Source of the DNA: Mucidula mucida
Taxonomy: Eukaryota; Basidiomycota; Agaricomycetes; Agaricales; Physalacriaceae
Length of the DNA: 15,805 nucleotides
Direction: 5' to 3'
NCBI GenBank assembly: GCA_015501055.1
Contig: JADNYV010000776.1
Location: forward strand, 1-15,805
Part shown: piece by piece, positions 1 through 8,760 of the stretch
Position numbering within the stretch: position 1 is the stretch's first letter
Layout: each line of letters opens with the position of its first letter
Program-made: the position numbers and the translations under genes
Notes under the pieces: model-generated
Told to the model about the DNA's origin: nothing
Databases searched by the model: none
What the model saw: only the letters and a program-made list of their open reading frames with translations

Positions 1-464
1 GATGCTCTGAACAAATTACTTAGCAGCTAGTGCGAACGCGCCTTGAAGAAATGAGCTTACTGTGAAGACACGCATCACGTTCAAGAGTTTCGAGAAGCTG
101 GGAGTTTCGCTGAACTCGGAAGCTTTCCGTTGCTTGAAAGTGCAATTGACGAAGGTCCTTTATGTTCCAGTATGTCTGGGAAGTCAAGATCTAGTTCAAG
201 CGCGTGCCGTGGAATGAATGATTCAGTGTCTCGTTATACAAACGTCAACAAGGCGTGGAGTCTGTTTAGTGTCTGTAAAGCTGCTATAACGGAGGCCGAG
301 GTTTGTTGATGATGTACATCCATCCAAGAACGACACCAGTTCAAAGCAGTTGAGGAGTAGTTCGAGAACGGAGTGATTGCCGCTTGTAAGATAACTGGGC
401 CCAACGATAGAAGACTAGGTATAAGATTTGAGACTGACCTAATGGCACTTTTATTCCTGAGCAT
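1..464 (-). CDS. Unrecognised gene, 5' part, cut by left window edge
   Basis: A minus-strand reading frame can be followed through three phase-compatible exons: 464..240, 175..61 and 6..<1. The first intron (239..176, 64 nt) has donor GTATAA and acceptor CCCAG. The second (60..7, 54 nt) has donor GTAAGC, a CTAAG branch site and acceptor TTCAG. The start is placed at the methionine codon at 464, because going further upstream would run into the divergent gene that starts at 581. The visible product is about 113 residues, leucine-rich and helical-looking (for example WNIKDLRQLHF, SQLLETLERDACLHS), with no signal peptide or catalytic motif that I recognise. Well-formed splice sites in phase argue that it is real. 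The family is unknown to me, and an F-box-like or coiled-coil protein is only a guess. The reading frame also stays open upstream of 464, so a longer N-terminus is possible. Confidence 0.42.
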
Positions 465-580
465 CTCCTGTACGGCGGGACATTTCTTGTGGGAAGAAAT
501 GAAATAGGGGCTAGAGGTCACGAGGATGCTGAAAACGAGTTTGGTGGCGGTGGCGGTGCACGCGTAACTCTTTCGTCGAC

Positions 581-1555
581 ATGTCTTTCTTTTCGAATTT
601 TGCTGCACTCGACGAACTTATCCAGGTCATCTACCAAAATATCGAGAAATATGTGGTGATATCTGATGTTTCTGACGATAATTGGACCATCCACGTCGGG
701 CAAGCCGAACAAGGTCGTTGGTGGCTTGGCCAGTGGACTGAAGCCGACGTGACGAAGCTGGTTGTTCGTATGATATGACGCGTATCTCATGTTACAACTG
801 GATTACTGAACCTCTCGTGAAGGGCTCCAATGCTTCCGATATCTTGCTCGAAACTTTCGCTGAGAAATTGGCTGATTCGATTGTCAAGGGCGAACTATAC
901 GTGCAGAACCCAGACTCATCGGACATTTCTGTAAGACCTTCTCCTTTTACTTAGCTGAGATAAACCTGCTTTAGTTGGTCCTGGCTCCATCGTCGAAGAA
1001 GCCTATGAATGTTCCCCTAGCTGAGATGGACGCTGCTCAAGCAGCAGTCTATACGACGCGTACATTGATAGAGGTAAACCTTTCCATATCTCACTTAGTC
1101 TTTTGACGATTGAGCATGACATAGATTGCACTAAACGCTCAAAAGCGCAAATGTCAACTAAATCCCATGGTTTTTGCGACAGATCCCCTCCCGACCTCAT
1201 CATATTCTGCAAGACCGACAGCAGGTAGATATCATTCCATCGTTTCTCCACCAACCTTTTCCCAAGTATTCTCAGGTCCCAGTAAGAAACCAAATCCGTC
1301 AAAGAATGATGCCGAGTCTTCAACATCTGAAGCCGCAGACCTAGAAAGAAAGCGAAAGGACCTCCTAGTCGTACAGAAGGAGAAACCGGGATCAAATAGC
1401 AGTGAGGCTTTGCCCTACAATTTTTGAGCTAAATTGAAGTTATTTCAGAGCCAGTAGCGAAACCGCCGCGAGCCGTTAAAGGCGCTTCCCTGGCCAATCC
1501 TAACAAGAAAGCGCGCAAGTACCAAGCCATTGAATTTGGAAGCGACGACGAATGA
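581..1555 (+). CDS. PAXX-like DNA end-joining factor (XRCC4/XLF superfamily)
   Basis: Five exons: 581-763, 823-930, 975-1073, 1125-1401 and 1449-1555, giving 257 aa. All introns are GT-AG (44-59 nt) and the phases join without a stop. Residues about 10-140 fit the XRCC4-superfamily head and stalk start: a strand-rich segment with WTIHVGQAEQGRWW, a helix, then GELYVQNPDSSDISLVLAP and a helical PLAEMDAAQAAVYTTRTLIE. A low-complexity Ser/Pro/Lys linker follows. The last ~20 residues (SLANP, then KKARK, then AIEF and an acidic end) resemble the Ku-binding tail of PAXX as I remember it (SLINP, a lysine cluster, VDF, acidic end). Known role of the family: it binds Ku at broken DNA ends in the nucleus and stabilises the classical non-homologous end-joining complex. 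XLF/Nej1 or XRCC4/Lif1 are the alternatives; the tail favours PAXX. The ATG at 581 is the first in frame and follows a CTTTCGTCGAC leader. Confidence 0.62.
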
Positions 1556-1714
1556 CATCTTGTTCCGCTACCTTCACTGGTCCAGATTTGCTGTACGCAT
1601 AGAATAGCTATAGCTGTGTGAAAGCGATGAAACTGTATTACGTCAGGGTCTCGCGCCTATTTGAGCTTTCACTGTCAAGCGCTGTACCATTTCTCACAAC
1701 GTCTTCCCCCACTG

Positions 1715-2620
1715 ATGACTGTATTACAACAAGAGTGTCCTAGGTAAGGTAAACGGCAATATTGAAGTCTGAAGCTTGAAAGTTACTAGTCAGGACGATC
1801 GTTTGGACCCTGTCATTCATATCGGTGCGTTGCTGCCGGTAGACTCAGACTATATGGTTCGCTCACTACATCTATTTCATGTTCAGTTCATGACCTTAGG
1901 CCCGCTGTGCGTGACACCGAACACCCACCGCATGCGCTCGATCCTGTGGACAGCTTTGCTTTTGGACGATGTCCTACTGAGATCCTTGAGACCGCCTTGC
2001 TTCTTTCATCCTCAGGCGAGGATGTACAATCGGTCTACCTCGAATACTACGAACTTTGGAGAACCATACTCCGACACTTCTTTCCTGCATCCGAGAGATA
2101 CACCATCAGGGAGGACTGGGAAATCCCACATTCATCTCAGCCCGCTCGTTCACCCTCTCGGATTGTTTCCTTCGCAGTTTTTCCACCCGCACACACACAG
2201 CCTTTTGTGCTGGTTCAGGTGTCTTCGCAGACGGAGTTTGAGAGCGAAATGCTGCGAGATACTGCTGCCCAGGAGACATCTCATATCTTCGACCTCGTAT
2301 CTCCGTACAGCGCGTTCAACGAGGTCCTAGTAATATCAGCCATGGGACAGAGTTGGAAGGGCTTCCGAAGAGAAACGGCCTTAACCAGTGCTGAAGCAGA
2401 AAGCTGGTGGATTGGACCTTCTAGGCAGCAAGAATTTGATCGCTGTGACTGGTTTGACAATGTTGTCAGTCAGTCCAGCTGGGACTTCCTGGCTGGAATG
2501 ATAGATATCATGAAGCACTCACTACCGGGTGAGTTAACGCATGTCGAGGGGAAATATAATCTGAATCTAACCTAACCTTCAATAGAGCGAAATCGAAGCT
2601 CCCGTAGTAGGCATCTATGA
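1715..2620 (+). CDS. Hypothetical protein of a mushroom-restricted family
   Basis: Proposed exons 1715-1743, 1790-1824, 1887-2528 and 2586-2620 (246 aa). The large third exon is the solid part. The two small 5' exons were chosen because donors GTAAGG and GTGCGT and acceptors at 1789 and 1886 join in phase, giving VIHIVHDLRPAVRDTEH. The last intron (2529-2585) has donor GTGAGT and a CTAAC branch site. The order RCPTEILETALLLSS, YYELWRTILRHFFP, PFVLVQVS, EVLVISAMGQSWKGF, then an aromatic SSWDFLAGMIDIMK end matches, from memory, a large family of uncharacterised basidiomycete proteins. In those the middle block reads like hydrophobic-VQVKPP followed by AISAMGKRW. The VQV strand could belong to a nuclease-like fold, but I see no convincing catalytic set. 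No signal peptide or membrane span. The function is unknown and the first exon is the least certain. Confidence 0.6.
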
Positions 2621-2661
2621 CTTGGGTGGTTACTTGACAATCTTTAACGCCTATCTGTATG

Positions 2662-2763
2662 CTGTTCTGCTGAGAACAGGCTGAGAAAGCATCACCGCAC
2701 CGTCGGAGCCGACGGCATCAAGATAGCTTACGTAAGACGTAGTTATCGGTTATCGCTGATAAG
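2662..2763. promoter_or_regulatory. Inverted repeats and GATA-type motifs upstream of the dipeptidase
   Basis: The 278-nt gap before the dipeptidase ATG holds several symmetric sites. CTGTTCT-4-AGAACAG lies at 2662-2679. CCGTCGG-AG-CCGACGG lies at 2700-2715 and contains a CGG-N2-CCG core. The palindrome CTTACGTAAG at 2727-2736 contains TTACGTAA, the site type bound by Yap-class bZIP factors. Three GATA-factor-type motifs (two TTATCG and one TGATAAG) lie within 2743-2763. A short upstream reading frame (ATG at 2768, 12 codons) follows. Binding is inferred from the motifs only. A GATA cluster would suit nitrogen control of a peptidase. Confidence 0.35.
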
Positions 2764-2898
2764 GCGCATGGCTTGCTCGTCGCAGTCACGGTTGAAGCCT
2801 GGTTGAAGCTCAAAGTCATCCCATACAAGCGGACACTACGCGCAAACCGGCATCGCGGTCTCACAAATAACTACGTAGTGGTCCCCACAGCGTTCGCC

Positions 2899-4827
2899 AT
2901 GTCCAACGCTTCCGAATTGACGGGATTACTCGACGCGAGGAAGGGATATCGGGATGAAAACTCGAAGGCCCACCGCACGGTCTGGTCTGCCCTAACGGCA
3001 ACTGTGCTGGTTGCTTTACTAGTTCTTCTTGTCTTCAAGGATAGCCTCCCGGAAGTTCTAATTCCATGGGTTGGAGGACTCCCGAAAGACCCCAGCCTCG
3101 CTGCTTTGCACATCATGAAGAAGGCGCCTGTCATTGTATGAATTGATATTTATATGCTCTACATTCATCCTCATGTTCATTAGGACGGACACATCGGTTG
3201 GTTATCACTGAATGACCCGCGACTCAATTAACTGAACTTTCAAGATCTGCCAATTCTCGTACGAGAATTGTACGCCAATAACATATCGGCTTTTGACCTC
3301 GCGTCTCCAATGCCGGCACATGTGGATATTCCTAGATTGAGGGAAGGTCGAGTCGGCGGTTTCTTCTGGTACGGCCTCGCGCCTGTCATATGCTTGTGAC
3401 TATCTTAAGCTGTGGTTTGACAATATTGACAGGTCGGTCTACGTGGGTTGCCCGAACCCCGAAGAGGAAGGCGAGCGCGTTCGCCTTGTGCATGAGCGCA
3501 GAAGAATCTTATAAGTTCTTGTGACTCTAGGTCCGGATTTTGTGGGACCGACATGGCGAGTTAGGCAAGTTATTCTCAAAGAGATGCGCGCTGGGAAATG
3601 CTCACACCTCTTAGGGATACTCTGGAACAAATTGACTCAGCCAGGCTGATGATTGACCAATATTCTGATGTATTTCTTTATTCAATGGTCCTCCCACAGG
3701 AATCTCAACATCTACGCAGACGTTCCAGTTCGCGCTTGGATCAGCTGACATCAAACACGCCATTGCACATGGGAAGATTGCCAGTCTTCTCGGCGTCGAA
3801 GGGTAAGGGTTGGCGATTGCCACGCGTCTCAACTCGAGTCAAAGATAGCCTGACTGATTCATTGATTCAGTGGCCACCAACTAGGCAATTCCATCGGTGT
3901 TCTTCGCCAGTACCATGCCCTTGGTGTTCGATACGTTACTCTCACACATACGTGCCATAACGCATTTGCGGACTCTTGCGGATTCTTCCCTGGAAAGGAA
4001 CCTCTTCATGGTGGTCTTAGGTAGGAACATTATCGACGAATTCTTGTGCAATGGCTGAACCTACACTGTCAGCCAACTGGGTTATTCTTTGATCGACGAA
4101 ATGAATCGTCTAGGTGTTCTAGTCGACATTTCTCACACCTCAGATGCTACGGCTTCTCAAGTCCTCAGGTATTCAAAGGCGCCAGTCATCTGGTCGCACT
4201 CTTCGGCGCGAGCGGTCCATGATCACGTACGAAACGTTCCGGATGATGTTCTGAAGCTCGTGGGTACTGGTGAAGGGAAGAAGGATGCCGTCATTATGGT
4301 AAGTTCGTGCCGCTGATTCCACGGGCCCGCACGCCCCCGGCGCTTATGTTCCCGGCTCACCATTCAATAGGTGAATTTTGCGCCCACCTTTGTTGCTGAC
4401 CCTGGTGCGGCGACATTGGATGTCGTAGCTGACCATATCAATCATATCGCCAGAACTATTGGCAAGCAACAGTGGGTTCTCTGCATTTGGTGTTGCTATG
4501 TTTCATTAAACCTGCCCAGTATTGGTATCGGAAGCGACTTCGATGGCATCGAGGACACTCCCGTCGGTCTTGAGGACGTATCAAAATATCCAGCCCTGGT
4601 AAAGCTCACGATGCTTTATCTGTTACGAGATTTTGATCCATTGCAATCAGATAGCCGAGCTATATAGACGAGGATGGAACAAACGCGAACTTGCCGGACT
4701 CACAGGAGGAAACCTTTTACGCGTTTTTGAAGGAGCCGAGAAAACCGCGAAGGACTTGCAAGCTAAAGGTACCCTCCCTGTGTATGACCTATACGACAAA
4801 CGAGAGGATCTTCCTCGTCGACAGTAA
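2899..4827 (+). CDS. Membrane-anchored dipeptidase, peptidase family M19
   Basis: Twelve exons: 2899-3135, 3184-3196, 3245-3368, 3433-3470, 3531-3564, 3615-3669, 3720-3802, 3871-4020, 4073-4298, 4371-4471, 4520-4598 and 4651-4827; 438 aa. M19 enzymes are zinc dipeptidases that split dipeptides, often with broad specificity. The expected ligands are present: H82 and D84 in DGHID, E194 in GVEGGHQ, H266 in VDISHTSD, H287 in SHSSAR and D360 in GSDFDGI. A hydrophobic stretch at about residues 29-46 after a short charged N-terminus suggests a type II anchor with the catalytic domain on the lumenal or extracellular side. I see no C-terminal GPI signal of the kind found in animal renal dipeptidase. 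Introns 3471-3530 and 3565-3614 need GC donors (GCGAGC, GCAAGT) to keep the conserved [20 protein letters not shown] block in frame. Exon 2 is only 13 nt. Catalytic residues are complete, so it is probably active. Confidence 0.93.
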
Positions 4828-5495
4828 TTGTACCGAGGGTATGTAACAATGAAACAATATACCTTTCTCCCAATCGGCCTGGATCTTGGATCGCGGAGAT
4901 ACCCATCGCGTTCTTCTCAGTCTCGCCCTCGTCCAAATCGTTCTGAAATTTGAATTCAGGGTGAATCGGTTCGCTTTTCATTTAGCGCCCTCGTCTTGTG
5001 CAGCGGAATATTCGAGTTCTTCCGTTACCAGATGCATTACCCAAACGAGCCCCATGGCGGAGTACGGACCTACGGTCATCTGTGGCCATCAGGCATCACT
5101 GATGCTAACGATACAGAACAATTCACTTTGATATCCATGACACAGTTTGTCGGCTTCACCGAATGCACACAGCACCCTAATTTCTGATGCTGTTCATGCT
5201 TTTTAACGGATGTCTTGGGAGAACCATGTGAATTCAGTCGGTATTCCTACCCACCTCTCTTCTTTGGTTTCTTTCTTTGGCCAGGCGCCCTGCTTTCTTT
5301 TTGTTACCGGTACGTACTGCGACACTCCTCACGAACATTCTATGACATGTCCGACTACTCTTCTCCCAGATTCATTTCCCACGACGGTGTCGCACGTCTG
5401 TCGTTAATTCCTGATTATCATCTGAACTGAACTGTATGTCATTTCATAAAATGTTGGATCTAACTCATGGCAAATGACTACCATAGACTGCAGTC
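4828..5495. other. Intergenic region, no supported gene
   Basis: These 668 nt contain only short, mutually conflicting reading frames. No frame joins in a convincing way to the gene starting at 5496. Pyrimidine-rich runs (about 5243-5310 and 5355-5385) look like upstream promoter or leader sequence of that gene. An exon for an extracellular domain of the downstream membrane protein cannot be ruled out, since TGCAG just before its ATG could be a splice acceptor. Confidence 0.5.
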
Positions 5496-6215
5496 ATGTC
5501 TTCCGGACCCAGTAATTCTTCGTCTTCGACTTCCATTGGCACATTCCCACTTGTCGCGGCAATAGTTGGCGGTGTGGCGAGTTGTTGTGTACTCGCCATG
5601 ACTATCTATCTTCTCATCCAACGGCGAAGAAGACGACGTAACGAGGAGAAGTTAGTCTCTGAAGACATGCGTTACGATGTCGAGAAAGCCCAAAGTATCA
5701 CCCCGCCACCAGCTGTTTATCACAACAATGGACGATCGCTTATCGCTGCACCACAGAACTTCCAGGTTCTTGAGCGGCCAACGATAGCGGTGATCCCCAC
5801 GCTGAAGATATCATCGAGGTCTTCGATTTCACCTCCACCAAAGAAGGACCCTTCTCAGCGGCCAACCATTACGGTGGTCACTGATATCCCAACGATTTCC
5901 GCGACAATGACGCCTCAGATAATCACTCCCAAAACACCAAAGACTCCGAAGTGGAAGTTGAAGCGCGTACCCGTACCGCGCTTTTCTCGGCTCCCCCCAA
6001 CACCGGTCGCGATCACGCACTCGCGCTCCTGGCTGCGTTCCCCGCGTCAGTTCAGGAAGTCGTTTGAAAGGAAGAGGGAAGCCAAGGGATTACCTGCTAG
6101 CGTACGTCCACCTGTACCGGAAGCACATATCCCTCCTCCTTCTTTGCTTGCCGTTCCCGTTCTTTCTTACACTCCTTCACCTCCGTCGGTATCCTTCAAC
6201 GCGTCGCGCTCGTGA
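5496..6215 (+). CDS. Single-pass membrane protein with basic, proline-rich tail
   Basis: One uninterrupted frame of 239 aa. A Ser/Thr-rich N-terminus (residues 1-16) precedes one transmembrane helix at about 18-43 (LVAAIVGGVASCCVLAMTIY). A run of arginines (about 44-49) follows, which by the positive-inside rule puts the rest in the cytosol. The tail is rich in Pro, Ser, Thr and basic residues and has several PxxP-like or poly-Pro stretches (SITPPPAV, SISPPPKKD, RLPPTPVA, RPPVPEAHIPPP) that could bind SH3 or WW domains. The helix with its GG motif resembles the stem of fungal sensor-like membrane proteins, which usually carry an extracellular domain upstream. None is evident here, so either the protein is short or an upstream exon was missed. 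No enzyme domain is seen and the function is unknown. Confidence 0.68.
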   Translation: MSSGPSNSSSSTSIGTFPLVAAIVGGVASCCVLAMTIYLLIQRRRRRRNEEKLVSEDMRYDVEKAQSITPPPAVYHNNGRSLIAAPQNFQVLERPTIAVIPTLKISSRSSISPPPKKDPSQRPTITVVTDIPTISATMTPQIITPKTPKTPKWKLKRVPVPRFSRLPPTPVAITHSRSWLRSPRQFRKSFERKREAKGLPASVRPPVPEAHIPPPSLLAVPVLSYTPSPPSVSFNASRS

Positions 6216-6697
6216 CGTATTTGTGCATCCGAGTCGATTTAATTATGGAAATGCATTTAGAGCGTATATGATCTGCAGGGCGAAAGGACTGATACTTACA
6301 TTCATGTGTAGCGATAGTAAAAGAAAGGCAGTTGTATAAGAATTACTGATCGATGTCTTGTCCTTTTGACGCGTCTCAAGTTCAAGTGGGAAAGAGACTT
6401 GGTAGCAGGACCAGACTATATGGCCGCGGATTCCATTCGCTTAGGGGGTATAGCCCCGCGGAAGTAGATGAGGGTATGTATTCAGAGCCGTGCCCTGTGC
6501 CGCGGGATGAATAACACAGGATCAGATAAACCGGTTTATGTGGCGGACGAACTACATGGCTTGATCACCCTGATCGACAGGAAGGCGCGAAACTAAAAGC
6601 GCGTCTTTGGGTTTGGAATGCCGACGACGCCAAGTTCAGTGAAAGACCAGAAGTCGTTTCAGGCAACACAAGTGCATTCGGGAACGGCGGGAAACGG
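6216..6697. other. Spacer between two convergent genes
   Basis: The 482 nt lie between the 3' ends of the membrane-protein gene (plus) and the UCH gene (minus), so both 3' UTRs should fall here. No long frame or RNA gene is visible. Small oddities: three CCGCGG hexamers at 6424, 6456 and 6500, and a perfect 14-bp palindrome ATAAACCGGTTTAT at 6526-6539. Confidence 0.55.
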
Positions 6698-7901
6698 CTA
6701 ATCTTCATCCATCATCTGTCCCTTCGTTTTTGCCTTTTCAACGCGGTCCTTCATGACACCCTTTGCAGCCTCCTTCGCACCCTCCAGTTTGCCAGCTCTG
6801 GCGAGAGCGAGAACCAGGGCGTGCACTAGACCGACATGGTTATGCCGCCGCACACTGCTTTCGAACTGTATTATGGTCATCAGCCCAGAGAATACAATTG
6901 TAGACATAATGGAAAGGAAGACCTACAGCCCACTGTTCACGTTTCGAGTTTTCCTGGGAAATTTTTACAATGAATTCCGCTGCCTCCGACTGCAATCCAG
7001 CCAGTTGGAGCTGGTTCAGTTGGGCTTGGAGAGTTGGAAGTGGATCATCTCTCAACGCGAGTAAACTGAACTCCAGCTGGACGGCGATAACGGAATTAAG
7101 TCTTCTTCGACATGAAAAGTATGTGGCCGTTACATACCGAGCCGGGCGGATACGTAGAAATTCTTTTCTCGATTGTTTCTCTGATGGAAGGTCAGTTAAC
7201 ATATATGTATACATCGAAGAGCAAATACAAGCCTTGCAACCTTCAGCCAGCCTTCACCAGATTCCTCAAAGTGTCCGTGTCGAACAGCGTGAGGCTTTAG
7301 ACCGTCCAGTTCATACAACGAGCCCATTGCCGGAAGGTAAACAACGAAATGGTATGCCTCTTCTGTCTTCTTCGGCAGACCCAGGCCATCAAGGGAAATG
7401 GCACTTGGCGGAGACAGCGAGTTGTGGGCTTCTCTAAGCCAATCTGAACTTGTAATTGCAAGGCCGCGCGTTTGAGGGTCCAAGGCGCTCGCGAAGGACA
7501 TTAACTCTGATAGTTGGGGCCCGAATGTTAATGAAGGGATATTCCCGAGTCCGTTAAGGACAGCTAGTGTGGCGCATGCATTATTTACGACTTGATGAGC
7601 AAAAAATCCGGGAAAGGAGGGATCGTATTCGCCGGCCATAGAAGAGCTTTCGGCCGACGATAGTGTCGGAAGCCATTTGAAGAGGAAAATAAAGGCTCGG
7701 ATGGGCTGCATCTGAGCGAGAGAGTCTGGATCAAGCGAGTACAAATCATCGACGACCAGTGGGACACCTAGAGTTTTCAAGAGTTCTCTGCAAATGTGAT
7801 CTGAGTGAAATGCTACGAAGGGGGGCGCGTCATACATACGTGAAGACACCAGGGTCTGATTCCATAAGTTGCCATCCATTGGAGTCTTCTCCTTCTGACA
7901 T
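6698..7901 (-). CDS. UCHL5: Ubiquitin C-terminal hydrolase, UCH37/UCHL5 type (peptidase C12)
   Basis: Five exons on the minus strand: 7901-7840, 7787-7233, 7180-7138, 7076-6927 and 6865-6698; 325 aa, close to human UCHL5 (329). It begins with the family's GWQLMESDPGVFTELLKTLG segment. The catalytic parts are Q86 and C92 in HQVVNNACATLAVLN, H167 in EEAYHFVVYLP and D182 in ELDGLKP. The stretch KVARETIEKRISTYPPGS, a helical linker, and the RRHN-containing C-terminal tail match the UCH37 ULD region, which binds Rpn13 in the proteasome 19S particle and an INO80 subunit in animals. The enzyme removes ubiquitin from conjugates. The start follows the family N-terminus. Intron 7232-7181 appears to use a GC donor (AAG|GCTTGT), since no GT donor keeps the conserved ARETIEKR block. 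It shares a 134-bp divergent promoter with MED31. Confidence 0.93.
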
Positions 7902-8035
7902 TTTGGTGCTATTCTACGCGTCAAAAGACAAGGTTTAGTAGAAGAAAAGTGGAGAGGAGTGACGCGTATGCTCCACGTGCGCTTGTTGATCATCACCATC
8001 TAAGCCTAACATTGGCGGTCTGCTCCAAACCACTC
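7902..8035. promoter_or_regulatory. Bidirectional promoter between UCH37 and MED31
   Basis: Only 134 bp separate the two divergent start codons, so both promoters must overlap. The interval carries two ACGCGT hexamers at 7916-7921 and 7962-7967. In yeast this is the MluI cell-cycle box bound by MBF (Mbp1-Swi6). No TATA box is obvious. Co-regulation is inferred. Confidence 0.5.
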
Positions 8036-8551
8036 ATGTCTAGCGGCGAGAATGCGACCACAGTCGACGCCAGGGCGGTGAATCGTGCGAGATTCGAGCT
8101 GGAGCTCGAATTTGTGCAGTCCTTGGCGAACCCATTCTACCTCCACTCTTTGGCACAGCAGAATATCCTTGAGCAGCCTGCATTCATAAATTACCTTGAA
8201 TATCTTCAATACTGGCGAGAGAAGGACTACGCTCGCTTCTTACAGTTCGTGTATAATGTACTTGAGATAACGCCACTTGACGCGGTTCTACAAGCTATCC
8301 CCATGCTCTTCATCATCTCGAGTTGCTTCAGCATCCCCAGTTTAGGGCTGCGATGAAGAAGGACCAGTATTTCCGCGAGTATCTTGAACAGAAACAGTAC
8401 GAACACTGGAGAACCTGGTAAGGAGCTAGTTTGTCTTGTAAAGGTGTCTCTAAGAAACCATTGTAGGCGCGACCCCACCAAGGTCAAGCTGCCTGCAACT
8501 GAGCCTTCAGCCAAAGATGCAGATGTCAAACTGGAGGAAAAGCCTACTTAA
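8036..8551 (+). CDS. MED31: Mediator complex subunit 31 (Soh1 family)
   Basis: Three exons: 8036-8250, 8295-8417 and 8467-8551; 140 aa. The product contains the conserved MED31 core, NRARFELELEFVQSLANPFY, then LHSLAQQNI, FINYLEYLQYW, YPHALHHLELLQHPQFR and an aromatic EHWRTW end. MED31 sits in the middle module of the nuclear Mediator complex and helps RNA polymerase II initiation. The tail after residue 113 is short, charged and not conserved. The first donor is placed after the dinucleotide at 8249-8250 (GT|GTATAA), which keeps the frame and gives LQFVYPHAL, two residues longer than usual at that point. The second donor is GTAAGG. The ATG at 8036 is chosen because the conserved domain starts about 15 residues later. 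Confidence 0.92.
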
Positions 8552-8760
8552 TTTGTTACTGTACTACTATCATAGTGATTCGAAATACAACGCGTTACTA
8601 TCCTGTTACTAGCCAAGTCTCCATGGTATATTGATGAAGCCCCTAACTTAGGTGAGCGATTCAGAGCCTCGGGCGGGCGTTAACGCTTCCGAAGTATCAA
8701 CCTTTTCGGGCGGTAGCGGCGCGTGCCGTTTGACCCTTCTCCCCTTTCCTTTATGCATCC

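Noticed and set aside
1776..2330. 184-codon plus-strand frame overlapping the hypothetical gene
   Set aside because: The alternative frame over the same interval carries the family blocks, and this one is Arg/His/Ser-rich without conserved motifs. Only its first ~16 codons are used, as exon 2.
4886..5430. Several overlapping plus-strand frames upstream of the single-pass membrane protein
   Set aside because: They are short, mutually exclusive, biased by pyrimidine-rich sequence, and show no family motif or in-phase splice connection.
6360..6680. Possible structured RNA in the convergent spacer (palindrome, CCGCGG repeats, a GTTCAAGT stretch)
   Set aside because: No cloverleaf or other known RNA fold could be built around it, and short palindromes alone are weak evidence.
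6840..7214. Continuous minus-strand frame through UCH37 introns
   Set aside because: It is open by chance across two introns. Conserved residues (ARETIEKRISTYPPGS) are obtained only by splicing.
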